Shown one piece after another: positions 8,806 through 18,542 of a stretch of DNA of 64,000 nt. The notes beneath the pieces were generated by a model, which did not search any database, had not been told where the DNA came from, and saw nothing but the letters and a program-made list of their open reading frames with translations. A program made the position numbers and the translations under genes. Position 1 is the stretch's first letter, and every line of letters starts with the position of its first letter. The stretch is taken from contig JAHBVG010000010.1 in the NCBI GenBank assembly GCA_019637695.1, forward strand, positions 43,666 to 107,665, read 5' to 3'. Source of the DNA: Caldilineaceae bacterium (lineage in GTDB: Bacteria; Chloroflexota; Anaerolineae; Caldilineales; Caldilineaceae).

Positions 8806-11800
8806 TCATCTCGTCACCACCGGCAGGAAGAGCGTACTCGCAGGCGAGGATGTCTTCTGCGTGTGGAAGCGCCAGGTATGGGCCGCAGCCAGCGGATTGC
8901 CGTTGGCGTCTTTGGCGGCGGTACTCACGCTGGCGGTGTATTCGACGTTCGCTTGCAGCGGCTCCAACAAGAGGATGGCCGCCTGGTAGAGTTTGGCGTC
9001 ATAGGCGACCGTCGCCGCCAGCGCCCGGTTGCTGGCGTCTTTGACGTGCAGGCTGGCCGCCGTCAGCGTTGATCCATCCATCGCCTCTGAGAATTGCACC
9101 ACCAAAATTGGCGCGTAGACCGGTCCGCCTGGGCTGATGAAGCGGGCGTCGGGTATGGCCTCCACCGCGGCGTTGTGCGTGGGCGATGTCCACGTAACAG
9201 TAGGCGCGTTCTTGTCGTTCGTTGATGGCTGCACGTTGATAATCACCAGCGCCGGGCGGCTCGTCATCGTCCCATTGTTGACGGTGAAGCGCAACTGATC
9301 CTGGCCGACGAAGCCTGCCGCCGGGGTATAGACGAGATTGGGCAACGATCCGCTGAGTGCGCCGTAGAGCGGTTCCTCGACCAGGGCAAAGGTCAGCAGC
9401 AGACCGGCGACTTCTCTGCCCGCAAGTTTGATGGCGACCGCTTCACCCGTGCGCGTGGTCAGCGTTTGGGGGATGGCGACCAGCGGCTGGATCGTGTTGA
9501 CGACCACGTTGGTGGGCGTTACCTCTGGCACGCTGGGGAAGTAGACCGTGGCGCCGTTGGCGATCACCGTGCCGCTGGGCAGACCGGTCTTGAGCCGCAC
9601 GGTGAAGGAGACCACGCCCGTGGCGCCCGGTTCCCCGGCGGGGTCGAGGGTGCCCACTTCCCAGAAGATGGCGCGGCTGGCGGCCACATAGCTGGCATTG
9701 CCATAGAGCGTCAACGTGCTGTCGTCGAAATGCTCGCTCAGCGTATCCTTGATATAGACGCCGTAAGCTTCGCCATCGCCCACATTCTCATAGGTGATGG
9801 TATAGGTGACGATCTGCCCCGGTACAAGATCCCCCTCAAGGCCAACCTTGGCGTTGGGATCTTTGGCGGCGCGGCACTCGTTGCATTCACCGTCGGGGTT
9901 GGCCGCGGCGACATTGAGGCTGGCGGGCAGCACCGGATTCACCACAAAATCGCGCCCCCCCGAGCTGATCGTGATACAGCTAGCGCTGTTGCCGTTCAAC
10001 GTGCATTTCTCGCAAGTCGCGCATACCCTTTCCACTTTACTGATCAGCATCCCAAAGAAGCGTTTGAAACGGCCCGTTTCGGTGTCGCACTCATATTTCT
10101 CGATAGTATGGACGCCCCAGTAGGGGAAGCCGCCCTCGCCGCACAGATAGCGATCCTCGGTGCAGCAGTAGCATTTGGGGTTGGTACATTCGCCGTTGCA
10201 GCCTTGACAATCGCTGTTGCACGTCCCCAGATCGATGCCGTCGCTCAGGCCGGGGATGTCCTTTTTGATCACCTGTTTGGCCACGGTGTTGCCGCAATCG
10301 ACAATGGCAAGCACATCGCCTTCGGCGGCTTTGGCGCAAGTGATCACATCGTTGACCGCGCTGACCCCAGGCACGAACTTCTTGGCGATACGCGTGGGGA
10401 TCTTCTCGATGATGCATTTCTCCATGCAGTCGGTCCAGATGGAATCGACAGCCGCCGCGCTCACTGCGCTCTGCTCAGCCGCCTGCCATCCGCCCAACTG
10501 TAGATCATAGCGGATGGCGCCGCCGGTGCGACGTACGGTGAGTCCACCCGGATCGATGACCAGGGCGACGGCCCTGGTTTCATGTCGCCAGATCACCGTA
10601 GCCACAAATTGCGGTTGGAAGCGCAACAGAATGTAGCGCGTCGTCTGCTGTCCGTCGCTGAGGTTGAGACGGCTGGCGACGCTGAAGACCGACCCTTCGG
10701 CGATGGCCTGCCCGAAGAGCGCTTCCACCTCAGGATAGCTCTGGCGTTCGGCGTTGACCTGAGCCTGGGTCAGCTCCGTCTCAGCGACGACGGTCCTGGG
10801 CGTATAAGATAAATAGGGCGTGAAGTCGAAATCCACAGGACCCGCGTTTGATCCACCCAGGTGGGCGATGACCGAGTCCTTGACGCCGTCGGGCAATCCC
10901 CAATCGTAGAGAACCTGCACCGAGACCATGCCGGTCGCCCCAGCCGCCAGCGTCCCCAACTTCCAAAAGATCTGGTTCTGTGACGGGTAGAGGATACCGC
11001 CGCCGCTGTCGTTTTCATAGTCGGCGTGGCTGGGCAGCGACACCACGAGGATGCCATTCTGCACCGGCTGCTCCGTGTCGTTTTGATAGAAGATAGCATA
11101 GGTCTGTGTGCTGCCGGGCGCGAAGATCTTCGGCCCCATTACCGAGACGCTCAACCCGCTGCTGGGCGCGCCGCCCGGCTCAGTCAGCCAGGGATCGTAG
11201 AGAACGCCATCGCTGACTTTATCCCCCTGGCCGTTCGGGTTGCCTTCATGGCGAGGACCATTGGCATGGCCCCACCAATTGTGGCGGGCGTCAACGACGG
11301 TTTCGGCCGGGTATGGGTTGCGCACGCCGAAGACATTGGCCTCGAAGCGGTTACTTGTGAGCGTGGGGCTGGCAAAGTCCGCCAGGATCGCATCCCCAGC
11401 GCTGTGGTGGATGTGGCAATTGCTGACGAGGATGGTGTTGCTGCCCAGCCCGATCATCGCCTCGCCGTTGCCGCCGCCGTAGCCCACATCGCAATGTTGC
11501 AGCGTAGACGCAGATTGGGAGCCAATCGCGATCCCCCGCCACCAGCCCGGCGTCGCATTTGTGCCGGTGAAGGTGATGGGCGCGTCGGCGCTGCCCACGG
11601 CGATCAACGAGCCATAGACGCCCAGCGAACTACCCTGGCGGAAGCGCACCGCCACCCCAGGATCGACCGTCAGCGTGGCGTCCCAATCGACGATCACCAC
11701 ATCGTCGATCTCGTAGGGCAAGCCGCTCGGTTCCCAGGTCTGTTTGTTTTTCAGCGCGCCGCGCATGACCACTGCATTGTTGGCATTGCCGCTGGCTTTG

Positions 11801-13008
11801 AGATTGCGCAAGGTGGCGTCCGCTTCCAGACCCTGAAAATAGAAGGCGTCGCCGGTGTTGTCCCGGGCTTCGCTGTCGGCGACATGCAGTCTGGCTTTGG
11901 CCGATGCAAAGATCCCATGCGATCCCCCGTTTTGGAGCAGCGTATTGGTGACGGTCACCGCGCCGCTGCTGATCGCCATGTTGCCGCCATTCTGGTTGGG
12001 GACGCCGCCATACTCGACGATCACATGATCGAAGAGGGCCGTCTTGCCGTCGACCAGCGTCAGGTTGATGCCTTTCCACGAACCCACGGTCGGGTTTACA
12101 CTCGTAAAGCGGATCTTCGACTGCGCTGTTCCCTGCGCCTTCAGGTTGCCGTTGACGAAGAAAGCCCCGGCGGCGCTGTTAGCGGATTGGAAGCGCATCT
12201 CCACGCCCGGCTCAATGGTCAACGTGCTGCCGCTGGAGACAGTCAGATCCCCTGAGACTAGATAGGGAAGCCCCATCTCTTCGAGGACGTAGCTGCCCTC
12301 TCCATCCCCAAAGCTGCCCAAATAGGCAAAATAGAGGACCACGCCATCCGCGCCATTGCCGCTGGCCTTGAGATTTTTTAGCACCGGGTCTGATTCAATG
12401 GCAAGCACAAAGTGGACGGCGTCGCCGGCGTTGTTGTTGAATTCGCTATCTTGCACGGTGACGGCGCGTTCGACGCCGCTGAAGATCAGCCCGGCGCGTC
12501 CACTGTGGCGCAGCGTGCTATGGCGCATGTCCAGCGCTGCGGCGCGCACATGCACCAATCCAGGGGCCTTGATCGGGTCGCCGCCATACTCGACGATCAC
12601 ATGGTGGAGGGTGGCGCTGCCCGTGTTCTGTCCCACATTCTGCACGGTGATATCCTTCCACGCGCCGGGCGTTTTGTTGACGCCGGTGAAGAGGATCTTC
12701 TCTCCTGCCGTGCCCACTGCGATCAGCGTGCCGTTGACGATCAGCCGCGTGTTCGCCCGAAAGCGCACCTCCACGCCGGCGTGGATCGTCAACGTGATCC
12801 CCGGATTGATGGTCAGGTCATTGGCGATCTCGTAGGGGCCGTTGGCCTTTGTCCACTCGGTGTCTTGGGTGATATAGCCCGACGAAATGATCGTCGTCTG
12901 CCGCGGCGCGGCCTGTGTCGTTGAAAAAGAAGTGATCGCCAGCACGCCGATCAGCGCCAGCAACAAATGAGAAACGCTGCGGCGGAAATGAGGGAATAGC
13001 GAACTCAT
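8806..13008 (-). CDS. Giant secreted beta-helix / DUF11 surface protein
   Basis: 1400 residues with a Sec signal peptide (hydrophobic LLLALIGVLAITSF, cleavage near AA-APR). Residues about 40-600 are right-handed parallel beta-helix repeats, with recurring HVIVEYGG and LKASGN units and repeated 'IDPGV-FR' strands. About 616-716 is a DUF11-type domain. About 930-1020 is cysteine-rich (CQGCNGEC, CYCC, CEKC), EGF-like in spacing. A second DUF11 domain spans about 1059-1172, a cadherin-like Ig domain about 1176-1264, and an SbsA/Big_5-type Ig domain about 1270-1386. The protein ends in STLFLPVVTR. I infer a cell-surface or extracellular adhesin or structural protein. AAAGGAC precedes the ATG. No dedicated secretion or sorting gene lies next to it. 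Confidence 0.85.
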   Translation of the reverse strand: MSSLFPHFRRSVSHLLLALIGVLAITSFSTTQAAPRQTTIISSGYITQDTEWTKANGPYEIANDLTINPGITLTIHAGVEVRFRANTRLIVNGTLIAVGTAGEKILFTGVNKTPGAWKDITVQNVGQNTGSATLHHVIVEYGGDPIKAPGLVHVRAAALDMRHSTLRHSGRAGLIFSGVERAVTVQDSEFNNNAGDAVHFVLAIESDPVLKNLKASGNGADGVVLYFAYLGSFGDGEGSYVLEEMGLPYLVSGDLTVSSGSTLTIEPGVEMRFQSANSAAGAFFVNGNLKAQGTAQSKIRFTSVNPTVGSWKGINLTLVDGKTALFDHVIVEYGGVPNQNGGNMAISSGAVTVTNTLLQNGGSHGIFASAKARLHVADSEARDNTGDAFYFQGLEADATLRNLKASGNANNAVVMRGALKNKQTWEPSGLPYEIDDVVIVDWDATLTVDPGVAVRFRQGSSLGVYGSLIAVGSADAPITFTGTNATPGWWRGIAIGSQSASTLQHCDVGYGGGNGEAMIGLGSNTILVSNCHIHHSAGDAILADFASPTLTSNRFEANVFGVRNPYPAETVVDARHNWWGHANGPRHEGNPNGQGDKVSDGVLYDPWLTEPGGAPSSGLSVSVMGPKIFAPGSTQTYAIFYQNDTEQPVQNGILVVSLPSHADYENDSGGGILYPSQNQIFWKLGTLAAGATGMVSVQVLYDWGLPDGVKDSVIAHLGGSNAGPVDFDFTPYLSYTPRTVVAETELTQAQVNAERQSYPEVEALFGQAIAEGSVFSVASRLNLSDGQQTTRYILLRFQPQFVATVIWRHETRAVALVIDPGGLTVRRTGGAIRYDLQLGGWQAAEQSAVSAAAVDSIWTDCMEKCIIEKIPTRIAKKFVPGVSAVNDVITCAKAAEGDVLAIVDCGNTVAKQVIKKDIPGLSDGIDLGTCNSDCQGCNGECTNPKCYCCTEDRYLCGEGGFPYWGVHTIEKYECDTETGRFKRFFGMLISKVERVCATCEKCTLNGNSASCITISSGGRDFVVNPVLPASLNVAAANPDGECNECRAAKDPNAKVGLEGDLVPGQIVTYTITYENVGDGEAYGVYIKDTLSEHFDDSTLTLYGNASYVAASRAIFWEVGTLDPAGEPGATGVVSFTVRLKTGLPSGTVIANGATVYFPSVPEVTPTNVVVNTIQPLVAIPQTLTTRTGEAVAIKLAGREVAGLLLTFALVEEPLYGALSGSLPNLVYTPAAGFVGQDQLRFTVNNGTMTSRPALVIINVQPSTNDKNAPTVTWTSPTHNAAVEAIPDARFISPGGPVYAPILVVQFSEAMDGSTLTAASLHVKDASNRALAATVAYDAKLYQAAILLLEPLQANVEYTASVSTAAKDANGNPLAAAHTWRFHTQKTSSPASTLFLPVVTR

Positions 13009-13098
13009 CCGAGATTGTCCTTTCGTTTGGAGGAATATCCACTGCGGACAATCTAGCCGATGACCTGTTTGGTAAACGTTTGGTAAGCGTTTGAAGGG

Positions 13099-13177
13099 GA
13101 CCGCGGACGACGGACCGCAGACCGCAGAAGCAGGACGGAGGACGAACGTCCATCGTCCTCCATCCTCCGTCCGTCTA
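13099..13177. repeat. Heptamer tandem repeats (ACCGCAG / ATCCTCC type)
   Basis: Degenerate seven-base units such as ACCGCGG, ACGACGG, ACCGCAG, ACCGCAG, then an inverted arm of TCCTCCA-type units. The repeat begins at the stop codon of the permease gene (TAG at 13175-13177) and runs toward the start of the surface-protein gene. Confidence 0.75.
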
Positions 13178-16030
13178 CCCCGGATTCCCCATTCGCAACG
13201 TGGTGAAGACCCGCTGGCGGAAACTGCGGGTAATGACGACGATCTCGACGATCACCATGCCCAGCGTAAAGAGGACGGCCAGGGCGGCAATGCGATCCCA
13301 GGCGATGAAGGGGATGAGCGGCGGCAGGGGAAGCGTCGCCGCGCCGGTGATGCGGAAGAAGGGCGTGAAGAGGAAGGCTGCCAGCGCGCCGATCAATGTG
13401 CCGCCCAGCGCGCCATAAGCGGTGATCAAGGCGTATTCCATCCCCACCTGGGTGAGGACCTGTCCGCGGCGCAGTCCCAAAGCGCGCAGGACGCCAAACT
13501 GGTAACCTCGCTCACTCAGCGCAGCGAAACCATGGACCAGCAGCGCCAATATCGCCATAATCGCTGCGGCCACAAAGCCAATCGAGAGTGTGCCGAAGAT
13601 GCCCACCCGCTCCAGCCGCGCTTGTTCGGCGGCGACCAGGGCGATGGTGTTGCGCGCCATGCCGGGGAAGATCCCCGTCCGTTCCACAGCGTCAAAGACA
13701 GCTTTCGGCTGCGCGTTCTCTTCCATGCGCAGCCAGACGTAATGGGGGAACTCGCTGCCCGCCATAAAAAAGAGCGCCTCCAAATTGCCAATGATCAGGA
13801 GATCTTGATGGGGCTGCCCCGGCGCTGCGCCATCGTAGGCTGTGGGAAAATAGGTGAAGACCCCGGCGATGGTAAAGGCAGCGGCGAGGCGTGACGTGCT
13901 GTCAAGCGCAATGCTCAATTCGATCTGATCGCCGATCCCCAATACGTGTTGGTTGAGGAAGCGCTGGGAGACGAGGATATTCTCAGGGGCCAGCGCCAAC
14001 CGGTTCATCAGCGCGCCCACCGATTCCGCCGCAAAATCAGGGCGGAACCAGACGACGTTTGGAAAGTCCACGCGATCGACGGCCAGGAAGCGCCCATCCC
14101 CGCGACCCGCTGCCGTCTGGTAGCGCACGCGGTAGTCGCCAACACGCGCCGTCGCCGCCACACCGGGCAGATCGTCAAAGGCGCCCTTCTGCATCACCAG
14201 CGGCGTCGCATTTGTCTCGTCCAGGCTCATGGGAAGGAAGCGGGCGTCGGCGCCAATGCTGTAATAGATACGTTCGACGAGCCAGCGATCCAGGCTGGCC
14301 GCCATCGAGACGGTGTAGATCCCCATGGCCAGCAGCACGATCACCAGCAGCAGGGGCGTCACATAGGCGGCGCTGTGGCGTCCTAACTGGCGCAGCACAA
14401 GATGCGGGGTAAGCCAGGGGGCGCGGGCGGCCAGCCAATCGAGCAGCGCCATCAACGGCGGGAAGATGCGCATTGTCACCAGCGCTGCCGTCAGCACAAA
14501 GAGCGCCGGGGCAAGGACAAGCAGCGGATCTTGGAAGAGTGCATCCGCGCCGGTTGCGCCAGGATTGGCAAAGCTGCCGCGCCCCAGCAGTTGACGATAG
14601 ACATAGACCGTCGGCGCCACCAGCAATAGATCGAGATAGGCTCGCTGCCAGAAGGGGGGACGCGTCTGCCGGGCATGTTCGCGTTCTTGCTGAACGACGC
14701 TGCGCGCGGCCATCCCCACCACGGGGGCAAGCCGGGCCAGCAGCGCTACCCCCAACGCCACGGCGACAAGCCGCAGATCCAACCCCTGTAGCGAGACGGG
14801 CAAGGGGTCGCGATCCGTAAAGGTGAGGAACGAAGCGGTGTATCCCATCTGCCGGGCCAGGAAGAGGCCAAGTCCCATCCCCAGCGGCGCGGCGACGGCG
14901 AAGAGCAACATCTGCTCAATCAGCGCCATCCCCACCAGCGTGGATTTGCTCATCCCTCGGCTGCGCAAGATGCTGATCTCGCGCTGTTGGCGGCGGGCGA
15001 CGATGGCCGAGATCAAGAGCAGGAAGTAGAGCAAGAAGACCAGCGATGGCAGATTGAAGCCCAAGAGCATTGTCGTGAGTACATTCTGCCGGCCCACAAA
15101 CTGCTGGAGGGGTCCTAACGGTGAGATGTCGAGGCGGGCGTCGGGCAGATAGCGGCCAATGATCGCCATGGCGCGATTGAAGCCGACCACATATTGGCGG
15201 GCCAGGGCCGGGTTGAGTCCGCTGTCATCCAGGGTGATGTGCCAGGAGATCGCACGCGATTTCGAGGCCAACACCGGTTCGATGAAGTTGATGTAATCGC
15301 CGCGGCGCACCATCAACGCCGTGCGCAGGTTGCTGTTCGGGTTCTTAAACCAGAAGGGATCGGCGGGATCGCTCGCTGTCCAAAACCCGACGACACGCAC
15401 AGTGGTAATCGGCTGGCTGATATTGAAGCCAAGCTGAAAACGTTCGCCCGGATGGATGCCCATCTCCTCAGCCATCAACGTGTGGATCCAAACGTCGAGC
15501 GCGTCGGATGAAGACGAACCGGTGGGAGCAAAAGGATCGCCGGCCACCGTCTCCATCTTGTCGGCCACATCCGCCACATAGACCACGTTGACCGATCCCA
15601 ACATGCCCCGGCTTTCGCTGTAGCGTTCATCGTCGGCGTTGGGGAGCAGCATGAGGCTTCCGCTCTCCACCTGCAAGCCCTGGCGGGCGCGCGGCAACCC
15701 GATCTCCGCCGAGAGCGTCCCGGCCAGATTGCCCGCCACCTGTTCGGCGTTGGCAATCGAGAGCGGCTGCCGCGCCGAGGGGAAGACGTAAACGCGCAGC
15801 GAAAAAGGATCGCGCCCCGTCTGGCGCGTCAACGTTGCCAACTCCTGTTGGAGGATGGCGCGATCCACGCCCTGGGCGAAGAAGGCAGCGCTGGTCAACA
15901 ACGCCACCGCCAACACAATCCCAAAGAGGTTGAGCAGCGTCAGCCCCAAACGGCTGATCAGACTGCGCATCATCAAGCGGATCAGATCGGCGAGGATAAG
16001 AATGGGGCGGAAGATGGTTTGACTGTTCAT
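13175..16030 (-). CDS. FtsX/MacB-type ABC transporter permease
   Basis: 951 residues from ATG 16030; the open frame extends upstream, but that part is non-coding in character. The order is an N-terminal membrane helix (LGLTLLNLFGIVLAVALLTS), a long extracytoplasmic domain, an FtsX core of three helices near the middle (LVFLLYFLLLISAIVARRQQREISILRSRGMS), more helices, a second soluble domain, and a C-terminal FtsX core (GYQFGVLRALGLRRGQVLTQVG). This is the double-FtsX layout of permeases that work with a LolD/MacB-type ATPase in lipoprotein, peptide or cell-wall processes. No ATPase gene is adjacent, so its partner must be elsewhere. The stop lies in a heptamer repeat tract. Confidence 0.88.
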   Translation of the reverse strand: MNSQTIFRPILILADLIRLMMRSLISRLGLTLLNLFGIVLAVALLTSAAFFAQGVDRAILQQELATLTRQTGRDPFSLRVYVFPSARQPLSIANAEQVAGNLAGTLSAEIGLPRARQGLQVESGSLMLLPNADDERYSESRGMLGSVNVVYVADVADKMETVAGDPFAPTGSSSSDALDVWIHTLMAEEMGIHPGERFQLGFNISQPITTVRVVGFWTASDPADPFWFKNPNSNLRTALMVRRGDYINFIEPVLASKSRAISWHITLDDSGLNPALARQYVVGFNRAMAIIGRYLPDARLDISPLGPLQQFVGRQNVLTTMLLGFNLPSLVFLLYFLLLISAIVARRQQREISILRSRGMSKSTLVGMALIEQMLLFAVAAPLGMGLGLFLARQMGYTASFLTFTDRDPLPVSLQGLDLRLVAVALGVALLARLAPVVGMAARSVVQQEREHARQTRPPFWQRAYLDLLLVAPTVYVYRQLLGRGSFANPGATGADALFQDPLLVLAPALFVLTAALVTMRIFPPLMALLDWLAARAPWLTPHLVLRQLGRHSAAYVTPLLLVIVLLAMGIYTVSMAASLDRWLVERIYYSIGADARFLPMSLDETNATPLVMQKGAFDDLPGVAATARVGDYRVRYQTAAGRGDGRFLAVDRVDFPNVVWFRPDFAAESVGALMNRLALAPENILVSQRFLNQHVLGIGDQIELSIALDSTSRLAAAFTIAGVFTYFPTAYDGAAPGQPHQDLLIIGNLEALFFMAGSEFPHYVWLRMEENAQPKAVFDAVERTGIFPGMARNTIALVAAEQARLERVGIFGTLSIGFVAAAIMAILALLVHGFAALSERGYQFGVLRALGLRRGQVLTQVGMEYALITAYGALGGTLIGALAAFLFTPFFRITGAATLPLPPLIPFIAWDRIAALAVLFTLGMVIVEIVVITRSFRQRVFTTLRMGNPG

Positions 16031-16362
16031 CCATGCTCTTCTGTCTAGATTGCGAATTGCGAGGGGCGAATTGCGAGGGGCGTGAGGGCTGGTCTCTTGC
16101 AACCTGCCACCCTCTACCATTGCGCCTGTCACAGTTCTAGTCGAGTCCAATCTGCACGTGGGCGTGCTCCCTCCGCCGGCATTTGTAAAGATGAGCCCGC
16201 TCCGAAATGAACCATGCCCGTACTTTGGACATTGTAGAACCCGCCGAATCAATTCGGCGTCTGGTAGAAGAAACCCGTTTCAACGGGTTGTGAACGGGAT
16301 CGCAGAACCCACCTGCAAACCTGCACCACTTTTGCCTTTTGCCCTTTGCCCTTTGCCTTTTC
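16031..16362. repeat. Repeat-filled intergenic region
   Basis: No gene is seen. It contains heptamer repeats (ATTGCGA units at about 16048-16080; GCCCTTT/GCCTTTT units at about 16332-16368), two tight hairpins (CGCCGAAT / ATTCGGCG at 16242-16259 and AACCCGTT / AACGGGTT at 16272-16289), and a TTGCAAC/CTGCAAA-type tract. The GCCCTTT tract directly abuts the stop codon of the dehydrogenase gene at 16363. Confidence 0.75.
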
Positions 16363-17256
16363 TCATTCCCCGTGGATCTTTACATTCCCCATCATCTCGT
16401 AGACCTTGACGATGCCGGCGTCGTCAAGGCGTCCCCAGCCCAGGGCCGAGGCGGCCACATAGATCTGATAGGCCGCGGCGGTGAGCGGCAAGGGGAAGCG
16501 CTCGGCCTTACCCGTTTCCAGCACAATCCCCAGATCCTTGATCCAGATATCCACGGCGCTGTGCGGGGTGTAATCGTCTTCAAGGATATGGGGCACGCGG
16601 TTTTGGAACATCCACGAGCCGCCAGCGCTGGTACAGATGATATCATAGACGGTGCGCAGGTCCATACCCGATTTGGCGGCAAAGGCCATGGCTTCCGCCG
16701 CCGAGACAATGTGGACGCCGGCCAGCAATTGGTTGATCATCTTCATCGTCGAGCCTTGACCGCACTCGTCGCCCAGCCGGTAGACGTTGGCCGCCAGCGC
16801 CGAAAGCACCGGCTCGGCGCGTTCAAAGGCCGCCGGGTGGCCCGATGTCATCATGCTCAGCGTGCCATCCGCAGCGCGGCCTGTGCCCCCGCTCACCGGC
16901 GCGTCGATCATCTCCAATCCTTGAGCGTAGAGCCGGTCCGCGGTTTGGCGGGCGAAGGCCGGTGGAACCGTGCTGCATACCATCACCACGCTCCCCGCCG
17001 AGAGCTTCGCCGCCGCGCCCTCCTCGCCGAAGAGGACCGACTCCACCTGCTCGGCGTTGAGGACCATCAAGATCAGCAGATCTGCGCCCTCCGCTGCCTC
17101 CGCCGCCGAGGAGACGCCCACACCGCCCGCCTCTGTCAAGCGATCCACCGCCGCCGGCATCACATCGTAGCCGCGTACGCAAAACCCTTCCTTCAACAGT
17201 ACCCGCGCCATGCCCATCCCCATCGCGCCCAGGCCAATGAAACCGATGGTCGTCAT
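16363..17256 (-). CDS. ltnD: L-threonate dehydrogenase-like (beta-hydroxyacid dehydrogenase family)
   Basis: 297 residues. The N-terminal Rossmann fold has the GLGAMGMGMA glycine motif. The family substrate motif DAPVSGGTGRAADGTL lies near residue 120, and the catalytic Lys is in GSTMKMINQLLAG. The C-terminal part (SAGGSWMFQNRVPHIL, YTPHSAVDIWIKDLG) matches the LtnD/YgbJ subgroup, which oxidises the C2 hydroxyl of four-carbon sugar acids with NAD. The usual partner kinase and aldolase genes (DenD, OtnC/OtnI types) are not next to it. Related family members such as 3-hydroxyisobutyrate dehydrogenase or tartronate semialdehyde reductase are alternatives. GAAAGAGAG lies upstream of the ATG, and a heptamer repeat tract follows the stop. 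Confidence 0.8.
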   Translation of the reverse strand: MTTIGFIGLGAMGMGMARVLLKEGFCVRGYDVMPAAVDRLTEAGGVGVSSAAEAAEGADLLILMVLNAEQVESVLFGEEGAAAKLSAGSVVMVCSTVPPAFARQTADRLYAQGLEMIDAPVSGGTGRAADGTLSMMTSGHPAAFERAEPVLSALAANVYRLGDECGQGSTMKMINQLLAGVHIVSAAEAMAFAAKSGMDLRTVYDIICTSAGGSWMFQNRVPHILEDDYTPHSAVDIWIKDLGIVLETGKAERFPLPLTAAAYQIYVAASALGWGRLDDAGIVKVYEMMGNVKIHGE

Positions 17257-17285
17257 AGAAAGACTCTCTTTCGTGTGATGATGGA

Positions 17286-17393
17286 GAGTAATGAGTAATG
17301 ATTAATGAGTAAGGATTCGCCGACGCTGATGGTTCCAAAGCTTGAAACCAACTTCGTTAACCGATTTTACTCATTACTCCTTACTTCCCTCCC
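17286..17393. repeat. Paired ACTCATT heptamer repeats (foldback)
   Basis: The left arm (17286-17314) has GTAATGA-type heptamers, and the right arm (17365-17393) has the reverse complement (ACTCATT, ACTCCTT). They can fold around a roughly 50-base core. The TAA stop of the SEC-C protein (17381-17383) lies within the right arm. The same design recurs at 47642-47746 and 57791-57884 with unrelated cores. Confidence 0.8.
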
Positions 17394-18328
17394 GGTTTGC
17401 CATGACATTGTTTGTACTTTTTGCCGCTGCCACAGGGACAGGGATCGTTGCGCCCGATCTTTTCGCCCATGCGCACGAAGGTTTCAACCGGTTCGTCGTC
17501 CGGTTCGTCGATTGGTGGGAGCGGTCGCGCGGTCAGCTCGTTGAGAAAGTCTTCAAACCCTTCATCGTATTCTTCCTCGTCATCCTCTTCCTCGTCGAAG
17601 GCCGCCCATTCCTCCAACTCGCCGATGGCGTCGTCGATCAGTTGACGGTATGGACTGTCCACGATCTCCTCGTAAAAGGTAGCTTCGGCATCCGTCTCAA
17701 AGAGGGATGTCACAAAATTTGCATCGTCAATCATCAAGTCGATCAAACCGTCGGCAAATAGACGATCGACCTCTGGACGCAGATCTGCAAAATGCAAAAC
17801 AGCCGTGGAATGAACCAACTCAGACCAGAGTACACTTTCGACTCGTTCCAGGCTGGTGTAGAGCTTCTGATAGTAATCATGCAGCGCTTCAGGCGAGAGA
17901 AATCCCTGACCCAGCAGAGTTTCCAGCGCCTCAATGCCAGCCACGCGCACCCATTCGTGGGCCACCTCGTTTTCGATCAACTGTTGGATGCCGGCGATCT
18001 CCCCGCCGCTGACCGACGCCAACGCTCGCCCCAATCCCTCAGTGATGAACTCTCCGAACAGCACATCTACCCTGTCTGGCGGCAGCGAAGCCATCTCCAC
18101 CAGCAGTGGATAGGCGCGTGTCTCGCGAAATTGGGCGAGCAGATAGATCGCCATAACGGGACCTATTGCCTCTACATATTCTGAATCGGAGTCGTCGATG
18201 ACCTCGCGCAAATAGTCCAGCAGGTGCGGCGTGATCTCCTCGCGTTGCGCAATCGCCGCCTCCATCGCCTCGCGCGGAAAGAAACCTTCGGCGCCGCTCA
18301 ACTCAGCGATAATTTCAGATGGATTCAT
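17381..18328 (-). CDS. DUF1186-like protein with C-terminal SEC-C zinc motif
   Basis: 315 residues. The body is an acidic helical-repeat region, like the DUF1186 group. A very acidic linker ([18 protein letters not shown]) precedes a C-terminal [20 protein letters not shown], the SEC-C zinc-binding motif also found at the end of SecA and in many stand-alone proteins. The function of this group is not established; the motif suggests binding to SecB-like or ribosomal partners or plain structural zinc. AAGGAG eight bases before the ATG supports the start. The neighbours are metabolic enzymes without obvious functional link. Confidence 0.8.
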   Translation of the reverse strand: MNPSEIIAELSGAEGFFPREAMEAAIAQREEITPHLLDYLREVIDDSDSEYVEAIGPVMAIYLLAQFRETRAYPLLVEMASLPPDRVDVLFGEFITEGLGRALASVSGGEIAGIQQLIENEVAHEWVRVAGIEALETLLGQGFLSPEALHDYYQKLYTSLERVESVLWSELVHSTAVLHFADLRPEVDRLFADGLIDLMIDDANFVTSLFETDAEATFYEEIVDSPYRQLIDDAIGELEEWAAFDEEEDDEEEYDEGFEDFLNELTARPLPPIDEPDDEPVETFVRMGEKIGRNDPCPCGSGKKYKQCHGKPGGK

Positions 18329-18359
18329 GTGTTGTTCTCCTTTGATGGTGTAGTTGTCG

Positions 18360-18542
18360 ATGACCGCGGATGGCAGACGGCGGATGGTTAGTGACTGGTG
18401 ATAAGTGACTGGGGAGAGATGATAAGACGAAGCGTGTTACGTGTCGCCAATTGCGAGCCTGCTACTTGCAAACCTGCCACCTGCAAACTTGCAACTTGCA
18501 AACTCCTCTACCACTTCTGCCCTTTGCCTTTTGCCCTTTGCC
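18360..18542. repeat. Long heptamer repeat tract
   Basis: Several heptamer families follow one another: ACCGCGG/ATGGCAG units (about 18364-18390), GTGACTGG-type units (about 18390-18420), TTGCAAC/CTGCAAA units (about 18470-18510) and CCCTTTG/CCTTTTG units (about 18518-18545). The tract fills the space between the SEC-C gene and the ThDP-enzyme stop codon (TAA, 18543-18545). Confidence 0.8.

Noticed and set aside
9466..12255. Large plus-strand open frames under the surface-protein gene
   Set aside because: Antisense to beta-helix and DUF11 coding sequence; no recognisable domain and no start signal.
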